A stretch of DNA of 64,000 nt, from the NCBI RefSeq assembly GCF_040869045.1, contig NC_090319.1, positions 302,362,998 to 302,426,997 on the forward strand, in the 5' to 3' direction. Each line of letters opens with the position of its first letter. Positions within the stretch are counted from its first letter, which is position 1. The DNA comes from Eurosta solidaginis. Lineage: Eukaryota > Arthropoda > Insecta > Diptera > Tephritidae. A program made the translations under genes and the position numbers. The notes below the pieces were generated by a model. It worked only from the letters and a program-made list of their open reading frames with translations. It searched no databases and was not told the DNA's origin. Shown one piece after another: positions 22,801-34,989 of the stretch.

Positions 22801-25800
22801 CCTTTTTAAAATACTCATTAACACCTTTCATTTGATACTCATATCGTACAAAAAAATTCTAGAGTCACCCCTGGCCCACCTTTATGGCGATATCTCGAAA
22901 AGGCATCCACCTATAGAACTAAGGCCCACTCCCTTTTAAAATACTCATTAACACCTTTCATTTGATACCCATATCGTACAAACAAATTCTAGAGTCACCC
23001 CTGGTCCACCTTTACGGCGATATCTTGAAAAGGCGTCCACCTATAGAACTAAGGCCCACGCCCTTTTAAAATACTCATTAACACCTTTCATTTGATAGCC
23101 ATATCGTACAAACGCATTCTAGAGTCACCCCTGGTCCACGTTTATGGCGATATCTCGAGAAGGCGTCCACATAAAGAACTAAGGCCCACTCCTTTTTAAA
23201 ATACTCATTAACACCTTTCATTTGATACCCATATCGTACAAAATATTCTAGAGTCACCCCTGGCCCACCTTTATGGGGATATCTCGAAAAGGAATCCACC
23301 TATAGAACTAAGGCCCACTCCCTTTTAAAATACTCATCAACACCTTTCATTTGATACCCATATCGTACAAACAAATTCTAGAGTCACCCCTGGTCCACCT
23401 TTATGGCGATATCTTGAAAAGGCGTCCACCTATAGAACTAAGGCCCACGCCCTTTTAAAATACTCATTAATACCTTTCATTTGATACCCATGTCGTACAA
23501 AGTAAATTCTAGAGTCACCCCTGGTCCACCTTTATGGCGATATCTTGAAAAGGTGTCCACCTATAGAACTTAGGCCCACTCCCTTTTAAAATTATCATTA
23601 ACACATTTCATTTGATACCCATATCGTACAAACAAATTCTAGAGTCAGGCCTGGGCCACCTTTATGGCGATATCCCTAAATGGCGTCCATCTATAGAACT
23701 ATGGCCCACTTCCTCCTTAAATACTCTTTAATACCTTCCATTTGATACATATGTCATACAAACACATTCCAGGGTTACCCTAGGTTCTTTTTACAACATG
23801 GTGATTTTCCCTTACTTTGTCTCCACAGCTCTCAACTGAGTATGTAAAGTTCGGTTACACCCGAACTTAGCCTTCCTTACTTGTTTTCAATAGAGTTAAC
23901 ATATGAATACATTACTACTTTGCAGATGACTGGGTATCAATATTTGGCGATCCCACGAAATTCGGCTTAGGACTAATCTCAGTACCGTTCGATGTTCTCT
24001 TTATTCTACAACACTTTGTGTTTTACAGGTAAGTTAATATGGTTTAAAAAATTGTTCAAAGAAAATGGCAGAAATGCCCGAGTTCAAATCCGACTCATAA
24101 CACATTAAGAACAAACAAGCTTTAGAAGGCTTTTCTGAAACCTCTACTTCATATCATATATATCGGCATTAACTTGGTCAAAATAAGAGGTCAACCCCAT
24201 CGCCTATCTGAAACTCGAGCATTCACTCTTGTCTTGCTGTTCAGATGACTGCATATCATAAGCAAGTTGGAAACCTTTGCGCCCCCTTTTATGGTTAAAC
24301 TATAACGCTACGTTATAAACAAGTATGCAAGTTTAATTTTAAAAATACACCACTACGAATGTCAAGCTATAAAATAAACTAAAATAGAATGAAATAAAAG
24401 AAAACAAAACCAAATAAAATAAAACAGAAAATGTAAAAGAAAATAAAATTAAATTAAGTTAAATTAAGTAAAATTAAATTAAATTTAAATTAAATAAAAC
24501 AAAATAAACCTAAATTAAATAAGTTAAAATGAGGTAAAATAAAATAAAATAAAATAAAATAAAATAAAATAATATAAAATAAAATAAAATAAAACAAAAT
24601 AAAATAAAATGAAATGAAATGAAATAAAATAGAATAAAATAAAATATAATACAGTAAAATATAATAAAATGAAATGAAACTAAATAAAATAAAATAAATT
24701 CAAAGAAAATAAAATAAAATAAAAAAAATAGAAAAAATAAAATAAAATAAAACAAAATTTAATTAAATTCAATAATAATATAAAATAAAATAAAATAAAA
24801 CAATAAAATAAAATGAAATAAAATATAATATAGTAAAATAATATAAAATGAAATGAAACTAAATAAAATAAAATAAATTTAAAGAAAATAAAATAAAATA
24901 GAAAAAATAAAATACAATAAAACAAAATGAAATTTAATTAAATAACATAAAATAAATTAAAATAAAATTAAAAAAACTAAAAACAAAAATGTATTTAAAA
25001 AAAACAAAACAAATGCAAGGGGCGATAAAATAAAACAAAATGCAATAAAATTTATGAAAATAAAAAATAAATAAAATAAAACAAAATAAAAAAATTTAAA
25101 TAAGAACTTGAGATTTAGCGACCTTTGTGTTCTTAATCTATAATTATCATAGATACAAATAAGATAACATAAGGGAAAGGGAAAGAAATAAAAGAAGAGG
25201 AAAGGAAGGTAAAAAAAGCAAAGATACAGTGACGTCTGTAGTGGTTAATTTTTAACTGTGAACTCTAATTAGCATTAATCAGTTGAGGTCTGGTACCCTG
25301 CTATCAAATTTGGATGGTTATAATGAATATAACACAGCATGAATTTTATGCTTAATGGAATTATAGAAACCTCCCGAGGTGACAGTTATAAGTGATAAGG
25401 CTCAATGCAATGCCCGATGTGACGGATCTCTCTTAATAAATAAATAAATAAATACAACGAGTGACAACCCTCCGAAGATAATTAAAGCCAAATTCCTCTT
25501 CCAATTTTGCGTCGTGCTCCTTTTTACTTTTTCCTAGAAATTGGCGGGACGGGACCTACATGCTTTACGTCTACTCCGAGCGGCACCTGCAAGGCAGTTA
25601 AGTTTTCACTGAGAAGCTTGAGTGTATATTGAGAGAGATACCATAAGAGATCTTGTATTTTGTCTTTAAAAGAACTAGTTACCGATTCGAACTAATAAAA
25701 AATGGGAACTGGTGGCACTTTGTTCCTCAAACCCGATTTCGGAGCAGACAATAATAAACACAATAATATTGTTAACAATTTTTGTTTGTTTTTTCTAGGA

Positions 25801-25874
25801 AAAAGATTTTTAACTCAACGCTTACAGATATCACAGAAGTGGCCATCAACGAAAATGGGAAGCAACGATATTAA
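16809..25874 (+). CDS. Cystinosin paralogue A (lysosomal cystine transporter), 8 exons
   Basis: Exons 16809-16878, 16959-17088, 20083-20265, 20334-20694, 20758-20928, 21003-21120, 23926-24028 and 25799-25874, all with GT-AG junctions, giving 403 residues. The family exports cystine from lysosomes with protons. The start is chosen because it gives a signal peptide ([11 protein letters not shown] hydrophobic core). A lumenal domain with several NxS/T glycosylation sites follows, to about residue 128. Then come seven membrane helices with PQ motifs at 165-166 (FYPQ) and 304-305 (YVPQA). Aspartates known to matter in human cystinosin are kept (GLNFDF 182, NVLMD 326, VPFD 367). The C-tail ([17 protein letters not shown]) lacks the human GYDQL lysosomal signal. 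Introns 2, 6 and 7 are swollen by repeats. Intron 4 is 63 nt and free of stops, so the genomic frame reads through it. Drosophila counterpart is probably CG17119 (from memory). Confidence 0.92.
17726..19081 (+). mobile_element. 5'-truncated mini-me-like element in intron 2 of copy A
   Basis: Begins inside the family at CTTGGATAACGGTTGGTTG. It has the (GTCC)n tract at 17825-17850 and blocks CCACGCCCACTTTTATATAA and GGCACCGCC. It ends GCTGAGTTTATAATGTTCG plus hairpin, then ACTTAGACACCTTTACTTGT. Closest in layout to 12611-13960. Same strand as the host gene. Confidence 0.65.
20695..20757 (+). other. 63-nt in-frame, stop-free intron 4 of copy A
   Basis: Donor GTAAGT and acceptor ATTAAAG flank a 63-nt segment that carries no stop in the coding frame. 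Retention would add 21 residues ([10 protein letters not shown]...) in the loop after the third to fourth helices. Copy B has an intron at exactly this codon boundary (Tyr-Glu|His-Gly-Asp-Gln), and homology resumes at RGDQR/HGDQR, so splicing is the expected state. Confidence 0.75.
21343..23886 (+). mobile_element. mini-me-like element with tandem array, intron 6 of copy A
   Basis: Starts TTATACTCAGTTGAGCAGAG and ends CAACTGAGTATGTAAAGTTC, a GTTCGG/CCGAAC hairpin, then ACTTAGCCTTCCTTACTTGT. A (GTCC)n tract lies at 21486-21512. From about 22600 to 23800 it holds about nine tandem units of about 130 bp with TTTGATACCCATATCGTACA, AGAGTCACCCCTGG and GGCGATATCTCGA. No coding frame. The insertion enlarges intron 6 to 2805 nt without harming the splice sites. 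Confidence 0.7.
22600..23800 (+). repeat. 130-bp tandem repeat array (about 9 units)
   Basis: The AGAGTCACCC anchor recurs at 22731, 22861, 22991, 23121 and about 23250, a spacing of 129-130 bp, and continues to about 23771. Units diverge toward the right edge. Part of the enclosing mini-me-like element. The 73-codon minus-strand frame at 23078 is a by-product of the repeat. Confidence 0.8.
24330..25100. repeat. (AAAAT)n-rich low-complexity tract in intron 7 of copy A
   Basis: About 750 bases made largely of AAAAT, with interruptions such as GAAAT and AATTAAAT. Two imperfect copies of a block of about 180 bp (about 24620-24760 and 24820-24960) share AGTAAAATA and GAAATGAAACTAAATAAAAT, so the tract has also duplicated segmentally. 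The minus-strand Phe/Leu/Ile/Tyr-rich frames here are translation artefacts. Confidence 0.8.
25470..25640 (-). repeat. SINE fragment in intron 7 of copy A
   Basis: Minus-strand match to the SINE middle and tail: on + it reads CTCTTCCAATTTTGCGTCGT, GGCGGGACGGGACCTACATG and TCCGAGCGGCACCTGCAAGG. The head with its Pol III boxes is missing. Confidence 0.5.
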
Positions 25875-26085
25875 ATTTTTCTACAAGGATAATTCAATAA
25901 TGTAATGTGTTCTTATCTAATATGTTGCAGTGCAATAACGCCCGTGGAAATAACGCCCGTAAAAAAGGAAATATAGACTAAAACTTTGTATGAAGATTGC
26001 ACACATTGTAAATATTGTAATATAACGTATTTGAATCAATAAAAAAAATTGTTTTGATAAACTAAAATGCAATATTAGAAAAACT

Positions 26086-26478
26086 CTGCTTTGCACATAG
26101 AGTATATTAACTTTGATTGGATAACGGTTGGTTGTACAGGTATAAAGGAATCGAGATAGATATAGACTTCCATATATCAAAATCATCAGTATAAAAAAAA
26201 ATTTGATTGAGCCATGTCCGTCCGTCCGTCCGTATGTCCGTTAACACGATAACTTGAGTAAATATTGAGATATCTTCACCAAATTTGGTACACGAGCTTA
26301 TCTGAACCCAGAGTAGATTGACATTGAAAATGAGAGAAATCGCAGGATAACCACGCCCACTTTTTATATATATAACATTTTGGAAAACACAAAAACCTGA
26401 ATATTTAGTAAATAATACATCTAGAATGCTGAAATTTGACATGTGGACTGATATTGAGAGTCTTGATAAAAATGTTTC
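26086..26478 (+). mobile_element. 3'-truncated mini-me-like element
   Basis: Begins at CACATAGAGTATATTAACTTTG, with GGATAACGGTTGGTTGTACA and (GTCC)n at 26216-26240. It breaks off after GATATTGAGAGTCTTGATAA, where non-LTR sequence starts. The 3' hairpin and end are absent. Confidence 0.6.
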
Positions 26479-26880
26479 TAAGTCTCACCTATCAACGATC
26501 ATTGGCGTTTTGACAGTGCACTGTCCCATGGGTGTCCATGCGGTACGTCTCAATATACTGGAAACTCCATCCTGCTGCAGCTGTATGGAGGATGAAGAGA
26601 TGGAATCATCAAATCACTTTATGCTTGATTGCCCAGCTTTTTCCAGAACAAGGCGAAAGTACTTAGGTCGCGACTCACTTGGATCTCCCGAGGATTTATC
26701 CAAGGCGGAGATCGGTATCATTCGGAACTTTATCCTTGCTACCCAACGATTCTCTGAATAGCTATATTTACGTCACCGTTATTTTATTTTATTGTATGTG
26801 GTATCACAACGGACCGTCATGTTGTCCAAGTGAGCTTCCCCTATCAGGGTAGCTACCACCAAACCTAACCCAACCTGTTA
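26479..26880 (+). pseudogene. 3' end of a Jockey/R1-like non-LTR element
   Basis: The frame closing at 26761 includes GVLTVHCPMGVHAVRLNI followed by a zinc-knuckle-like CCSCMEDEEMESSNHFMLDC and SRTRRKYLG. This is the usual C-terminal region after RNase H in Jockey-clade retrotransposons. About 120 bp of 3' sequence follows. The start codon of the open frame lies in the adjoining mini-me-like element, so the frame is a chance fusion. 5'-truncated and inactive. Confidence 0.65.
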
Positions 26881-26996
26881 GCAGTTAATAGTGGCACAGA
26901 CATCAGATCTACTTAAACGCAGCAACTAGCATAAGTCGGAGAAAGCGTCTAGTATTTGCCAAGAGAACGGAGATATTTTATAGCACAGATTCTGGT

Positions 26997-27333
26997 GGCC
27001 GCCGTGATGTGGTGGTAGCGAGCTCAGCCTATAACACCGAAGATCCTGCATTCACACCGCGGGCAAAGCGACATCGAAAAATTGGAAAAAAGTTGTTTGC
27101 ATTAGAAAAACAATTTTCTAAGCGGGGCGCCCCTCGGCAGTAATTTGGCAAACACTCCGAGTGTATTTCTGCCATGAAAAGCTTCTCAGCGAAAACCCAT
27201 CTGCCTTGCAAATGCCTTTCGAAGTTGGTCTAAAGCATGTACATAGGTCACATCCCTCCAATTTGTTTTATAGCAGCACGATGCAAATTGAAAGAGAAGC
27301 TCGGCCTCAAATCTCTTCCTAGGTTATCGCGCC
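26997..27333 (+). repeat. tRNA-headed SINE
   Basis: Head GGCCGCCGTGATGTGGTGGTAG, B-box-like region GATCCTGCATTCACACCGCG, body with CTCCGAGTGTATTTCTGCCATG, tail ending GGTTATCGCGCC near 27333. Same family as 28968-29317 and 53889-54233. The B box is mutated, so it is probably silent. Confidence 0.6.
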
Positions 27334-27339
27334 TTACAA

Positions 27340-28965
27340 TTATAGGTTCTGGTTTCTGATGGGGGTTTTCAGTTTGGTCGTTGAGTAAACTTCTGGGAAC
27401 ACTATGGACTTATTCGTTTTATTGAAGTTCTCACAGACCGGCCAGTTCAACCTAACCTTGGAAGATTCGATTTATAATTTATAAATAGGCGAAGAAGCGA
27501 TAACTAGCGTAACTTCCTACGTCACGGCCAACTAATTTTACAGATGATGAAATGATAAACTTCAGAAAAATAAATCTGCCAATACATATATATATCTTTT
27601 AAAAGCGTGCAACCGCTGGGTTATTGGCCGTAAGTGCTGCTTAGTGAATACAATGCGAAAATTAGGTTCTCTCTAGGCAGCTGTGCCTTTTTAGGGGTTG
27701 ATTCCAAAAATAGTGAAAACCGAGAAATCGAAAGATTTACTCCTTAACACAAGTGCTATTTGGCGTTGACTAGGTAATTAAAGACTAAAGGAGTCTCAGA
27801 AAAAAATAGCATTCTTAAAAAACCTTTGGCGAATAGTAAGGAAAATTGCTCCGGCTTCGATATGTAGGCCATGCTACACAGCATAGGAGAAACAGGCGGA
27901 TTATGACTTGTATTATTATTCGTCAATTAGCGCTAATATTTGTATTTCTAAAGTAAATTTCAATTTTAATTTAAATTTTTAATCATTCGCGTCCACAAAA
28001 AAACTGTATTATTTCGAAATAATAAACATATCGCTTGGCAATTTTTTTAAGTTATCTTCCACTACGCTTAATCTACTGTGGATGTTGCCTCATATTGACA
28101 AAAAAATTCTTATCAACCGCCCCACAGAACATTCTTTGGGTTTCCCTGCATAATATTCTGTACGGTATGTTTGTTTTGGAAATCAGTCTTTATTAATGTG
28201 AACAATTTGAGCAATCAGCTGTTTATGAGATTGCGTTTTTTTTGTTTTAATAACAAATGGTGTAGGTACTCTAATTACAAAATTGAATGCATCGCCTTTA
28301 GTCGCGATTTAAACATCGACGTGATAAGAGTCATTTCGCATTTAAATTGCTAAAAAAATAAAAACAAACATATATTCGACGCGGGGCCGGTACACGTGCG
28401 TGGTTAAATAAATATGTAAATATAAAAATTACAAAGGTTGCATACATTTTATTTGAATAATTAAGTTGGCAGTGACTTGAAAATGAGAATCGTTACTTAC
28501 TTTCAAAATTAATAAAATTACAAAAGTTACGCTTGGTTCTGGTTTTTAATTTTTAATATTGGTCAGCAATTTATTACTATATGATAAAAATATGTATATT
28601 GGACCGTATTGAAAATGCCAAAGTACGGAAAATTTAAGATAATGAGCAAAAATTTGATTTTTGTGTGTTTTTGTTTTAAAAAATGATCCTACAAAAATAT
28701 TTCATATAGCAATTTTTATTATAATTTTTTTTTTTTTGATATGGCTGAATCTACAAATGCAAATATGTACATTGAAATAAAAATATGTTCGCTTAAAATA
28801 AGGAGGGCCCATGTCGATATTTTTTGTTTTTTTTTTTTAGTACAAAAATTGTGCCGGGTGAAAGTTAATGCGATCTCGGGGATCCCCATAGCATTTTCAT
28901 GACGAATCATGTATCATTTTTATTTTTCGAACTTTTTTCAAAAAAATCCGCAACTAAAATTATAA
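27340..28965. other. Intergenic, nothing recognised
   Basis: Mostly AT-rich. Short open frames of about 60 codons without motifs. No clear repeat termini found by eye. Confidence 0.3.
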
Positions 28966-28967
28966 TC

Positions 28968-29317
28968 GGCGGCCGCCGTGGTGTGATGGTAGCGTGCTCC
29001 GCCTACCACACCGAAGATCCTGTGTTCACGCCCCGGGAAAAGCAACATCGAAAACTTTAGAAACATGTTTTTTCAATTAGAAGAAAATTTTTCTAAGCCG
29101 GGTCGTCCTTCGGCAGTGTTTGGAAAACACTCCGAGTGTATTTCTGCTATGAAAAGCTCTCAGTGAAAACTCATCTGCCTTGCAGATGCCGTTCGGAGTC
29201 GGCATAAAACAAGTAGGTCCCATCCCGCCAATTTGTAGGAAAAAAGAAATAGGAGCACGACACAAATTGGAAGAGAAGCTCGGCCTTAGATCTCTCCGGA
29301 GGTTATCGCGCTTTAAA
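28968..29317 (+). repeat. tRNA-headed SINE, near full length
   Basis: About 350 bp. The head GGCGGCCGCCGTGGTGTGATGG holds an A-box-like TGGTGTGATGG, and the B-box-like GTGTTCACGCC follows about 40 bp later. The body carries ACACTCCGAGTGTATTTCTG and the tail GAGGTTATCGCGC. Pol III-type internal promoter and lack of coding indicate a SINE, not a tRNA gene, because no cloverleaf acceptor stem forms. Confidence 0.65.
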
Positions 29318-29319
29318 TT

Positions 29320-30464
29320 TTTTTTTTTTAATTATAATCCGGGCTTTTATTTTGTAACTACGAAAATTAAGGTTAAATTCGGACTTTTATTTTTCAATGA
29401 CAGAATAAAAGTCCGGCAGCATAACTAAGGAACGGCTCATCCAAATTGAACGATTTTTTAACAACCGATTCTCCTAAATACCTGGATTTGAAACCTGTGG
29501 GGACACTTCGCAAATTTTGTTACAAATACTAGAAATTTGTCATCGATACACCGTAACCAACCCTCATAGTAATATACTCATACCTGTCCATTTTAAACTT
29601 GCAGCTATATTTTCGTCATAAAGTTCAGGATATTGCTACGAAATTTGATATACCACTTTCTGTAGAAACAAGAAGGATTCCGTATAAAAAAGTCGTTTCA
29701 TTTCGCTGACCCGTCCCATAGTTATAATAATAATTTCTTTCTGACTAAAAAATTTTAAGTCCGGAAATATTTTTTTCTAAAGCACTGTTATTATAAAAGG
29801 AATTACATTTTGGGTCCCTGCTAAAAATTATTGCCGATTAGTTGTTTATTGCAGGTCAACACATTTAAAGAAATTGCAAAAAGTGTGAAAAGTATTTTTT
29901 ATTTGATTTTGTGCTGTGGTTATTAAATAAATCATTATGGCTCTCACGTGATCCGCTGTGTCCATCTTTAATTTAGTCATTAGCGCCATAAAGTCTAGTA
30001 AAACAATTTACTAATATGTATATAAGTGTCATTTGTTTTATTTGCGTGTCTATTGGCGTGTGACATATTTATGTGTATTTTTTTTCTTAGCCCTACGTGA
30101 AAATTCGGTGACGTGTAAAAAATGCCATTTGACATTTTGCTTTATATATACTATGATTCAATTTTAAGATATTTAATGGCGGAAATTTCTAAAATACAAA
30201 AATAGCTTTATCACTCCCAAAAACGTGCTCGATCATATCCTCCTCCTTCCGGCACTTCCGTCATCTACTATCAATAACTAGGCATGCGAGACCAGATGGC
30301 AGTGTACAGTCAGAATATCATCAAATTCATATATTTCTAATGATAAGAGTAACTTTGTTAGTCTAAGCTTCTAAGATCTGCACATGATATTTGACACTTT
30401 TCAGCCCAGCACCTGAGTCCACGCCTTTCTTGCTTGCTCGATCACGTCCAACTTTTGCCATCTC
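29320..30464. other. Intergenic, nothing recognised
   Basis: AT-rich, no supportable gene. A few T-rich runs only. Confidence 0.3.
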
Positions 30465-31850
30465 TTAATCTAGGCCAATCTTATGAGGGCGTCTACGGTA
30501 CAAGCTTCGAGGGATACGTCCCATTTTCGCTAGCTCATCCTGTTGTTCATTTCCATCTATTGATATGTGTCCAGGGGCCCAATGCAGATGTATGCTTCGC
30601 CATATCCGGATTATTTCCAGGGATTGCTTACACTGCAACAAGGGCCAGCGAAACGCGCCACATCTGGGTGGGTAGTTTTCATCGTCGATAACAGTGGTAG
30701 AGATTATATTACTCAATCAATTAGGTGGGATCAGAAATAAATCTACAAGTTATAATGTAATGAAGTTTTTATTGTAATTTTTTATCGACTATTTCTATTT
30801 CTAGGCTGGGTAGTCCCACCCACTATACCACGCCTTTCGCCGGCCTTGACTCTAACACATTTAAGATGTTGTGCTATACGAGATGATTGATTGCCTTAAT
30901 TGCTGCTTCACTGTCAATATAAAAGTTAACGCCGCGGCGGTTTAAGCTATTTTCTGTCACTGTTTCCACTGATTTGGTTACAGGTACTACTTTCGCTTGA
31001 ACAACATACAGTGCAGCTGGCAGCTTGTATAATTTATTTCAGGATAAGCACATTATACCACAGATACTAGTCCTTCCATTACTTTGGAACCAGCAGTGTG
31101 CACGTTTATGGACTAGTCTGCCATTAGGGTACCCTTGCTGGAACCATCCACCTCTGTTGTGGCTCTAACAGCCCCTTCGAAGCGCAGGTACGGAATTAGG
31201 TAGTCTCTTTGTCCAGTATTTGATGACGCTACACTAGTGTGATCTGCGCTCAAGCTGACCAGACTCATTGAGTTCTTTCTAGTTGTTAACGCTATGTTTT
31301 TCACGTGCAGGTGGATGTGCAGTATGACATTGAGTAAAACCGTCGGGGTTGGTTTTTAGAACTCCCGTAATGCTAAGCATTCATAGCCTGCATATCCCCT
31401 TAAATTTTTTTGTGGTAGGTTCTGTCCATCAAACAAGGACTCCATATTATATGATGGGCTTTACAATCCCTGTAAATTTCCAATGAGAGAGAGAGGGGGC
31501 GGTAGACCGCACGTACATCACAGCATTCTTTTAAATTCATTAAGTGCCGTTGAAGCTTTCTGCAACTTCTTTTCCACGTGGAGCTTCCACGACAACTTAC
31601 CGTCTAGAATGATTCCTAGATATTTTGTTAACGGGTGTTCCTGCAAGCTTAGGCTTAGTCCAATTTGTGTGCTTATACCTTCAAGTAAACAAAACCGTGC
31701 CCACCTTCTCCGTGTTGGCGGTCAACCCGTCATTATACACAACCGTCATTGTGAAGTAATCTTGCTGCAGTTAACTTGCAGCCGATCCATCTGGTTATTG
31801 CTGGATGTACTTAAGTGTAGTTAAGACCGTTTATTATTATACATGGAAAA
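30465..31850 (-). pseudogene. Decayed non-LTR retrotransposon (RT end to RNase H)
   Basis: Reading the minus strand from about 31750 there is NDGLTANTEKVG, then (about 31620-31510) KYLGIILDGKLSWKLHVEKK, the conserved end of Jockey/R1-type reverse transcriptase palm-thumb. At 30465-30716 lies the end of an RNase H domain (LHWAPGHISIDGNEQQDEL) with its stop. Frameshifts and stops separate the blocks. The order RT-RNase H matches this class of elements. The + strand open frames at 30434 and 31483 are antisense shadows. Inactive. Confidence 0.75.
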
Positions 31851-33243
31851 TTTGTTTAATCGATGTATAAGAACCATCTTAATGCCAGAATGCCACTTAT
31901 TATTGTTATTTTAAAATGCAATAGAAAGTGATAAGAATGCACGACATAAATCTGTCACTTTTTAGTTATGATTTTTAAATGTAATAGCTAAAATAAATTG
32001 TTGTATTTTTGTTACACAATATGCACAATAATTAAAAAAATGTCAATTAGCTAGGCTGGAATAATAAATACCCTTCTTTGGTCTATCTCAGAATTCTTTG
32101 AAGAAAGATTTTGCAAAGAATATAAACAAACATTCAAACAATTTCATGCCATAGAGGACTTTTTGATTGTGAGACAACAAGTTTTTCAAAAGATAGGATG
32201 TTATGCTATTCATTAATGATGAAGGTCATTTTGAGAAGAATTTTGCTTTGAGATATTTTTTCAAACAAATTTTGAGTTGACGGAAAATCGTTCCAATATA
32301 CATCATTTATCCACCCTGTCGGAAAATCAACAAAACAAAATAAGACATTTTGAGTTCTTTTTCTGAGGAATAACGTTTTCAAACAATACCCAACGATCTT
32401 CCAGTGTGATCTTCTTACATAGTTTCCATGCCTAGCCCGCAGATTTCACAGGTACTTACAAGCACCATTTTAAATCGCATACTTTGAGTACTTTTTATTT
32501 TAAGCAAAAAAAAAGATCAAAGTAAAAAGATAACAATAGAGAGAAACAAATAGCTATATGTAAAGACCTCAGCAATAAGGTCAAATCGCATTAATGGAGC
32601 GAAAAAGGTATAAATTAGGTCTTTACGGAACTTTTGGACCAACAACATTTTCAGCTATAAATTTACACTAATAACGATTACAGGTAAAATGTAAAACATT
32701 TTTTCATGAAATTTGGTTGAGAAATTAGTGTTCGGTTTCTTTTATGAAAATTATCGCTTCCGTAAAATTATTAATTATAGCACTCAAGTAAATTTTTGTT
32801 AAAGTTTAAGCATTTTCATGACGCGATGGAAAATAAAAGTCACAAAACTGTTAATTTTTCCCAAGAATTGCATCATGGATTTGGAGTTAAAGTAAATGAA
32901 TGGGGGTATGGGGTGCGAACTTAGGTGGGGTGAGGGGCAGATCCCCTCTAGGCCAAAATAAATAAATCAAGAAGCCTGCGCAAGATGAAAAATAAAGTTT
33001 TCGCATCTAGGAGGATCGATCCCTCTACCAACTCTTATTTATGTTTATTCTCAAAGCGTGATGTACCTACTAATGGAAGATTTTACCTTCGTGCCAAATC
33101 GCACCTCTTCCTAAATCCCTTAAAAGATCAACCTTATCCGATTCTTTATAACAAAAATAATATCGTCGCTCCCGGCGGCAAATAACTCCTCGATAGGGAA
33201 CTATTACAATGATTTTGCTTTATTTTGGAAAATCTATAATCTA
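31851..33243. other. Intergenic, nothing recognised
   Basis: AT-rich sequence without clear coding, repeat termini or RNA signals. Confidence 0.3.
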
Positions 33244-34800
33244 TCTATAAATCTTATAAAATAAAGTCGCTAAATTCCATGTATGCAGATAACTTCACAC
33301 AGAATGCTCCGATTTTAAAACGGTTTTTTGCATTTGAAATCTTAGCTACGTGAGATGGTACAGTTAATATAATTTGAAGGTAAATATTATAGGGGCGTGG
33401 CAAATTGCCGAAATGTAGTAAAAAATCATAAAATTTTTGTTTACACAGCTATAACTCATAAACGGATGGATGGATCTACTTTTCAGTAAAACTTTGAAAT
33501 ATTTGCCTTCGATCTGCATAAAAAAAAAATACTTGATTCCTTTCTTATATCACCCAAATTGTTTAAACAAAAGTAACATTTTTATCAAAAAATGCGTATG
33601 TGTGTTTGTTCGCTGTGAACTGTCCGCGCTAATTGCTTTTGAGTGAGGCTTGATGCGACACATACATACGTATATATATAGCATTCGCTGCGTTATTTAA
33701 CTTCGGGCGTAGGTTTATAGGTATGTATGGATGTACATCACTACATAGTATAAAACAAAGTCGCTTTTTCTGTCCCTATGTCCCTTTGAATGCTCAAACC
33801 TTTAAAAATACGCAACGGATTTTGATGCGCTTTTTATAATAGATAAAGAGTGATTGAAGAGGAAGTAACGGATGAACATATTTGGCTGAAAATTGGTGGA
33901 GGGGTAGCTTAGAACCAGGAGACAGGCATAGGCTAATTTTTATCCCGTTCTGGATAGGGTCTTGAGATCAAAACGTGGACGTGGGTAATCCTGGGATATG
34001 TTTGTAAAATATGGGTATCCAATGAGTACTTTGATACGGGGTATTTTTCGTACCCGCGGGTAACTAGGGTCTCGAGATATAAGCGAAAACGTGGACGCGG
34101 GTACCCCTAGAATGTGTTTATAGAATATGGATAACGAATGAAAGCTGTTGATGAGTGCTTTAGTACAGGGTAGTTTTCATACCTATTGGTGACTAGGGTC
34201 TCGAGATATAGGCCAAAACGTGCATCGGGGTAACACTAGGATGTGTTTTTACATTATGGGTATCAAATTGAAACTGTTGATGAGTGCTTTAGTACAGAGT
34301 AATTTTTATACCGCTGGGTGACTAGGGTCTCAAGATATGGGCAAAACCTGGACCCGGATACCCCTAGAATATGTGTGTAATATGGATATCAAATGAAAGT
34401 TGTTGCTGAGAGCTTTAAAGTAATTTTTATTGTGATATTCGATTTAGTTGCATTAACCTGGCAAAACTGATAAATGTGCATGCGAATCCGAAATAAAGAC
34501 ATGAATTAATAATACCCACATAACTATTTACATACGTCCTATTCGATTTGCCTGGCAATAAGGGATGAAGAAGAATGGGAAGAACTTTAGAGAAGAGAAA
34601 AGAGAGAAGAAGGAGACTGAGAAAGAGATAGAGTGAGACGAAAATTGAGATAGATGTAGCGAAAATACGGAGGGAGGAGTGAATAAAAGGATTAAGAAAA
34701 AGTGCGGAGGGAGAGGGGGCAGAGCTAGACGGAAAACGCGTATTAAAATGTTGGAGATAGACCAAATTTAAGGCAGAACAACATCTGACGGGTCTGCTAG
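33244..34800 (+). mobile_element. Non-autonomous Helitron (1557 bp)
   Basis: Starts TCTATAAATCTTATAAAATA after A and ends GACGGGTCTGCTAG before T, with a GCAGA/TCTG imperfect hairpin about 11 bases before the end. Four tandem units of about 115-130 bp (about 33950-34400) contain GGGTCTCGAGATATAGGCC and TATGGGTATCAAATTG. No Rep/helicase frame. Almost identical to 47181-48757, and the same family as 6114-7020 (minus). Confidence 0.75.
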
Positions 34801-34989
34801 TGTTTATATAAATGAAGTGGAACTGTAATGTGATTGTAAAAATTAACTGTAAAAAAAGATGAACGACAGCTCAGTGAATTTGTTCTCAAGCTATTACTTA
34901 GTAAAAAATCACGTCTGGTTACCATTTTTTTTGCGCCACTATTTAACTAGTAATGTTAAAGGGGTCGACTCTATTGAAAGTTTTTAAAG

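Noticed and set aside
22600..23800. CRISPR-like regular repeats
   Set aside because: Units are contiguous, about 130 bp, without unique spacers, inside a eukaryotic intron; a minisatellite in a transposable element.
24510..24925. Two 81-codon Phe/Ile/Leu/Tyr-rich frames resembling membrane proteins
   Set aside because: Translation of the complement of (AAAAT)n low-complexity DNA.
30434..30691. + strand 85-codon frame
   Set aside because: Antisense to a recognisable RNase H C-terminus of a non-LTR relic.
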